A stretch of 64,000 nucleotides of DNA from contig NZ_NFJV01000016.1 in assembly GCF_002160055.1 (NCBI RefSeq), positions 1-64,000 of the forward strand. The letters run 5' to 3'. Numbering within the stretch: the stretch's first letter is position 1; every line of letters starts with the position of its first letter. The stretch comes from Mediterranea sp. An20 (GTDB taxonomy: Bacteria > Bacteroidota > Bacteroidia > Bacteroidales > Bacteroidaceae). The translations under genes were made by a program, and so were the position numbers. Of the stretch, positions 60,099-64,000 are shown piece after piece. The notes under the pieces are model-generated. The model had not been told where the DNA came from. It was given only the letters and a program-made list of their open reading frames with translations, and did not search any database.

Positions 60099-63000
60099 AA
60101 GTAAGTTTTTTCATCGACAGGCCTGTATTTTCGGCCGTCATATCCATATTGATAGTCATCGTGGGACTCATCGGCTTAACGATGCTTCCTATCGATCAGT
60201 ATCCACAGATAACGCCGCCGGTGGTGAAAATCAGCGCCTCTTATCCGGGTGCCAGTGCCCTGACCGTATCTCAGGCTGTTGCCACTCCCATCGAGCAGGA
60301 ACTGAACGGTACACCCGGTATGCTTTATATGGAATCAAACAGTTCCAACTCCGGAGGATTCTCTGCTACTATTACGTTTGATATCTCGGCCGACCCCGAT
60401 TTGTCTGCCGTCGAGATTCAGAACCGTGTGAAACTGGCCGAATCCCGTTTGCCGGCCGAGGTGGTGCAGAATGGCATTGAGATAGAAAAGCAGGCTTCCA
60501 GCCAGCTGATGACTATCTGTCTGACTTCCAATGACCCGAAATTTGATGAAATCTATTTGAGTAACTTCGCTACGCTGAATGTGCTCGACCTTTTGAGACG
60601 TATTCCGGGTGTGGGACGTGTGTCGAACATCGGTAGCCGTTATTATGCCATGCAGATTTGGGTGGACCCTGCCCGCCTGGCTAATTATGGCTTGACGGTA
60701 CAAGACGTGCAGAATGCATTGAAAGACCAGAACCGTGAGTCGGCAGCCGGTGTGCTGGGCCAGCAGCCCGTGACGGGGTTGGATTTCACTATTCCCATTA
60801 CAGCTCAGGGGCGTCTGTCAAGTGCGGCCCAGTTCGAAGAAATTGTACTTCGTGCCAATGCCGACGGTTCTATGATTCGTATGCGCGATATTGCCCGTGT
60901 GTCTCTGGAAGCTCAGTCCTATAATACCGAAAGCGGTATCAATGCCGGGAATGCAGCGATTCTGGGCATTTATCTTTTGCCAGGTGCCAACGCCATGGAA
61001 GTAGCCGATAATGTAAAGCAGGCGATGGAGGAAATCAGCCGTACTTTCCCCGAAGGCATGAAATATGAAATTCCTTTCGATATGACCACTTATATCTCGG
61101 AATCTATTCACGAGGTGTATAAGACGTTGTTCGAGGCACTGTTTCTGGTGATAGTAGTGGTATTCCTCTTTTTGCAGAGTTGGCGCGCTACACTCATTCC
61201 GTTGGTGGCTGTCCCGATCTCTCTGATAGGTACGTTCGGTTTCATGCTGATATTCGGCTTCTCACTCAATATCCTTACTTTGCTGGGATTGGTTTTGGCC
61301 ATCGGTCTGGTGGTGGACGATGCCATCGTGGTGGTAGAGAACGTAGAACGTATTATGGAAGAGGAACATCTTAGTGCATACGAGGCTACTAAGAAGGCTA
61401 TGAATGGCTTGACCAGTGCTCTGGTAGCAACCTCCATGGTATTGGCTGCTGTGTTCGTTCCGGTAAGTTTCTTGTCAGGCATTACGGGACAGCTTTATCG
61501 CCAGTTTAGTGTGACCATTGCCATTTCTGTGCTGCTCTCTACGGTAGTGGCCCTGACGTTGAGTCCGGTAATGTGTTCGCTCATTCTGAAGCCTACGGAC
61601 TCCAATAAGCCTAAGAATCGGGTATTCCGTACCATCAACCGTTGGTTAGACTTTGGTAACAGCAAATATCTGAAAGGTATCAAGAGCGTTATTAAGCATC
61701 CTAAGCGGGTAGGCATAGGTTTCTGTATGGTGTTGATAGCCATATTTGTCCTTTATCGGTTGATTCCTACCAGTTTCCTCCCGACAGAAGACCAGGGATA
61801 TTTTACCGTGGAGTTGGAGATGCCGGAAGGCACGACACTTGAGCGGACCCGTGAGGTTACTAATCGGGCCATTCATTTCCTGATGGAAGATCCTTCTGTA
61901 GAATATGTGCAGAATGTGACAGGTACCAGTCCGCGTGTCGGTACCAGCCAGGCACGTTCTCAGTTGACTGTTATTCTGAAAGAGTGGAAAGAGCGTGACG
62001 ATACCACTATTGATGAAATCATGGCTCATGTAAGTCGTGAACTGACGGAGTATCCAGAATGTAAGTTCTATATCTCTACTCCGCCTGTTATTCCCGGCCT
62101 AGGTACCTCTGGCGGTTTTGAAATGCAGCTGGAGGCCCGTGGTGATGCTACTTATGAGAACCTGGTGCAGGCGGCCGATACGTTGATGTATTATGCCTCG
62201 CAATGCAAGGAGTTGAGTAATTTGTCGTCTTCGTTGCAGGCCGAAATACCGCAGTTGTATTTTGATGTAGACCGCGATAAAGTGAAAATGCTTGGTGTAC
62301 CGATGGCTGATGTATTCAATACAATGAAAGCGTATACGGGGTCTGTCTACGTGAACGACTTTAATATGTTCAACCGTATTTATCGTGTTTACCTGCAGGC
62401 CGATGCTCCTTACCGTGAACATCGGGATAACATTAGTCTGTTTTTTGTGAAAGGTAGCGACGGCGCCATGATACCTCTCACGGCGTTGGGCAATACGGAA
62501 TATACTACAGGTCCGGGTAGCATCAAGCGCTTCAATATGTTCAACTCAGCTGTGATTCGTGGAGAAGCGGCTCAGGGGTATAGCTCAGGTCAGGCGATGG
62601 AGGTTATCGAACAGATTGCCCGCACTCATTTGCCGGATAATATCGGTGTGGAATGGAGTGGTTTGTCTTATCAGGAGAAACAGGCGGGAGGACAGACTGG
62701 TACCATCTTGGCTTTGGTATTCCTCTTTGTGTTCCTTTTCCTTGCCGCTTTATACGAGAGTTGGAGCATTCCTGTGGCAGTGTTGCTCTCTTTGCCCGTG
62801 GCGGCGTTGGGAGCGTATATTGGCATCTCGATTTGTGGATTGGAGAACGATACTTATTTTCAGATTGGTCTGGTGACTCTGATGGGTCTGGCTGCGAAGA
62901 ACGCGATTCTGATTGTGGAATTTGCCAAAGATGAGGCTGATGCCGGACAGAACGTTTTCAAAGCTGCTTTGCATGCGGCCCATTTGCGCTTCCGTCCTAT

Positions 63001-63205
63001 CTTGATGACTTCTCTGGCCTTTATTCTTGGTATTTTGCCCATGGTGATAGCTCATGGGCCGGGAGCAGCCAGCCGTCAGTCCATTGGTACGGGTCTGTTC
63101 TTTGGCATGATTATGGCTGTGATTGTAGGCATCGTGCTTATCCCCTTCTTCTTTGTGATGATATATAATGTGCAGAACAAACTTCAGAGAAAGAAAGTAA
63201 AATGA
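60095..63205 (+). CDS. RND multidrug efflux pump (HAE-1/AcrB type)
   Basis: Inner-membrane pump of 1036 residues, full length for AcrB. It starts FFIDRPVFSAVISILIVI, has the TM4 aspartates in AIGLVVDDAIVVVENVERI, the TM10 lysine in LMGLAAKNAILIVEFAKDEA, and the family hallmarks LPIDQYPQITPPVV and SIGTGLFFGMI. This is the hydrophobe/amphiphile branch that exports drugs, detergents or bile salts, which fits a gut anaerobe. It overlaps both neighbours by 4 bp (ATGA), so adaptor, pump and outer-membrane factor are made in step. Confidence 0.95.
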   Translation: MKVSFFIDRPVFSAVISILIVIVGLIGLTMLPIDQYPQITPPVVKISASYPGASALTVSQAVATPIEQELNGTPGMLYMESNSSNSGGFSATITFDISADPDLSAVEIQNRVKLAESRLPAEVVQNGIEIEKQASSQLMTICLTSNDPKFDEIYLSNFATLNVLDLLRRIPGVGRVSNIGSRYYAMQIWVDPARLANYGLTVQDVQNALKDQNRESAAGVLGQQPVTGLDFTIPITAQGRLSSAAQFEEIVLRANADGSMIRMRDIARVSLEAQSYNTESGINAGNAAILGIYLLPGANAMEVADNVKQAMEEISRTFPEGMKYEIPFDMTTYISESIHEVYKTLFEALFLVIVVVFLFLQSWRATLIPLVAVPISLIGTFGFMLIFGFSLNILTLLGLVLAIGLVVDDAIVVVENVERIMEEEHLSAYEATKKAMNGLTSALVATSMVLAAVFVPVSFLSGITGQLYRQFSVTIAISVLLSTVVALTLSPVMCSLILKPTDSNKPKNRVFRTINRWLDFGNSKYLKGIKSVIKHPKRVGIGFCMVLIAIFVLYRLIPTSFLPTEDQGYFTVELEMPEGTTLERTREVTNRAIHFLMEDPSVEYVQNVTGTSPRVGTSQARSQLTVILKEWKERDDTTIDEIMAHVSRELTEYPECKFYISTPPVIPGLGTSGGFEMQLEARGDATYENLVQAADTLMYYASQCKELSNLSSSLQAEIPQLYFDVDRDKVKMLGVPMADVFNTMKAYTGSVYVNDFNMFNRIYRVYLQADAPYREHRDNISLFFVKGSDGAMIPLTALGNTEYTTGPGSIKRFNMFNSAVIRGEAAQGYSSGQAMEVIEQIARTHLPDNIGVEWSGLSYQEKQAGGQTGTILALVFLFVFLFLAALYESWSIPVAVLLSLPVAALGAYIGISICGLENDTYFQIGLVTLMGLAAKNAILIVEFAKDEADAGQNVFKAALHAAHLRFRPILMTSLAFILGILPMVIAHGPGAASRQSIGTGLFFGMIMAVIVGIVLIPFFFVMIYNVQNKLQRKKVK

Positions 63206-64000
63206 AAGTAAAGTCTTTAGTTAAATATGTATTCCGGCCTGCCGTATGTATCCCGGCTACTCTTTTATTGCTGAGCGGATGTCAGATAGGTAAACATTAC
63301 ACCCGGCCGGATTTGGAACTTCCTTCTACTCTGACTATGGATGGCATGGTGGAAGATTCTGCTTCCATAGCCGATTATTCGTGGGAAGCGATTTATCCTG
63401 ATACTCTTTTGCAGGGACTGATTCGTAAGATGTTGGATTATAATAAAGATTTGTTGATGGCTGACGCCACTGTAAGAGAGCAGGCCGCTTTGAAGCGCAT
63501 AGACTGGGCCAATATGCTTCCGCAAATTGGTCTTCGCATCTATGGAAAGAAAGAAGCCGATAATTACGGAGGGCACAGTTATGATGAGGATAACCAGTTT
63601 GATTTAAAAGCCACCATATCTTGGGAGTTGGATTTGTGGGGAAAATTGCGTTGGCGACGTGATGCCAGTCTGGCCGATTTCCTGGGGTCCATAGAAAACA
63701 GGCGTGCTTTGCAAATGAGCTTGATTGCGCAGGTTGCCCAGGCCTATTTTGAACTGGTTGCTTTGGATAATGAACTGTCTATTGTTCGTCAGACTGTAGA
63801 CGCCCGCCGCGAAAGCCTGCATCTGGCCCGAATCCGATATGAGGGTGGTCTGACTTCCGAGGTAGCTTTCCGTCAGGCGCAGGTGGAGTTGGCACGAACA
63901 GCTACTTTGGTGCCGGATCTGGAACGGCAGATTACGTTGAAGGAAAACGAACTGGCTTTTCTGATAGGAGATTATCCACATAATATTGAGCGTGCGCCTC
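63202..64000 (+). CDS. NodT/OprM-type outer membrane efflux lipoprotein, 5' part
   Basis: Starts in the ATGA overlap with the pump gene and stays open to the window edge, so about 266 of an expected 450-480 residues are visible. The signal peptide ends at LLLLSGC (Cys28), making a lipid-anchored channel. Then come the OprM-like block YTRPDLELPSTL and helical OEP repeats such as WELDLWGKLRWRRDASLADF and AQVAQAYFELVALDNEL. It should be the exit duct of this RND system. Confidence 0.92.
   Translation, partial: MKVKSLVKYVFRPAVCIPATLLLLSGCQIGKHYTRPDLELPSTLTMDGMVEDSASIADYSWEAIYPDTLLQGLIRKMLDYNKDLLMADATVREQAALKRIDWANMLPQIGLRIYGKKEADNYGGHSYDEDNQFDLKATISWELDLWGKLRWRRDASLADFLGSIENRRALQMSLIAQVAQAYFELVALDNELSIVRQTVDARRESLHLARIRYEGGLTSEVAFRQAQVELARTATLVPDLERQITLKENELAFLIGDYPHNIERAP

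Overview
The window looks like a chromosomal segment of a gut Bacteroides-type anaerobe (Bacteroidales). The main reasons are the many promoters of the Bacteroides form (-33 TTG/TTTG, about 20 nt, -7 TAnnTTTG, often TACCTTTG or TATCTTTG), the lipoproteins with acidic residues after the lipobox Cys, the xenosiderophore locus xusABC, the anaerobic ribonucleotide reductase nrdDG, kbl with an SDR-type threonine dehydrogenase, and several Bacteroidales-only families (DUF4348, DUF3836, DUF1573, DUF1460). No rRNA, tRNA, CRISPR array or prophage was recognised.

Layout. 1-2.4 kb: the last codons of an IS982-type transposase, then two secreted metallophosphoesterases. 2.5-12.6 kb: a two-component system and an RND efflux operon. 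The histidine kinase and the response regulator are separate genes, with a membrane methyltransferase-like gene lying between them on the other strand. The TolC/adaptor/RND operon is read leftward. The kinase gene, the EamA-regulator operon and the efflux operon all carry the same 11-bp-period direct repeat at the same distance from their -7 boxes, so I infer one regulon. Much of 4.8-10.4 kb reads GC-richer than its surroundings, and a broken second copy of the RND 3' end lies beside a GrpB-family gene.

12.9-16.7 kb: a DMT exporter, an unrecognised small transcription unit, and the queuosine genes (precursor transporter, queC, queF) behind a candidate preQ1-I riboswitch. 17-24.9 kb: enolase, then xusABC for siderophore iron uptake, then a SpoU rRNA/tRNA methyltransferase. 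25-32.8 kb: threonine catabolism (kbl, divergent threonine dehydrogenase), DUF4348 lipoprotein, murB, an MBL hydrolase, a large membrane-anchored unknown, and a DUF1460 amidase-like protein. 33-42 kb: OPT transporter, DUF1573 protein, MATE exporter, nrdDG, TlpA-like thiol reductase, ribosomal protein S16.

42-46 kb: DUF3836 protein, a histidine kinase with no adjacent regulator, and two overlapping small genes. 46-58.2 kb: a NagB-like/PIG-L fusion whose NagB half has lost its catalytic residues, PBP1C paired with a thioester alpha-2-macroglobulin, an omega-amidase, an acyltransferase and a small conserved-looking protein. 58.8-64 kb: a second RND operon (adaptor, pump, outer-membrane factor), cut by the window end.

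The most unusual signal is a dispersed intergenic element found seven times. Each copy holds two or three tandem 22-bp units with core TTCCAAGCGATAAGAAG, and the best copies add a CTGATTATCAG box and end in GAAAGTTTAAATCACTT. Two of the ends overlap or abut stop codons, and one copy sits inside the xus operon.
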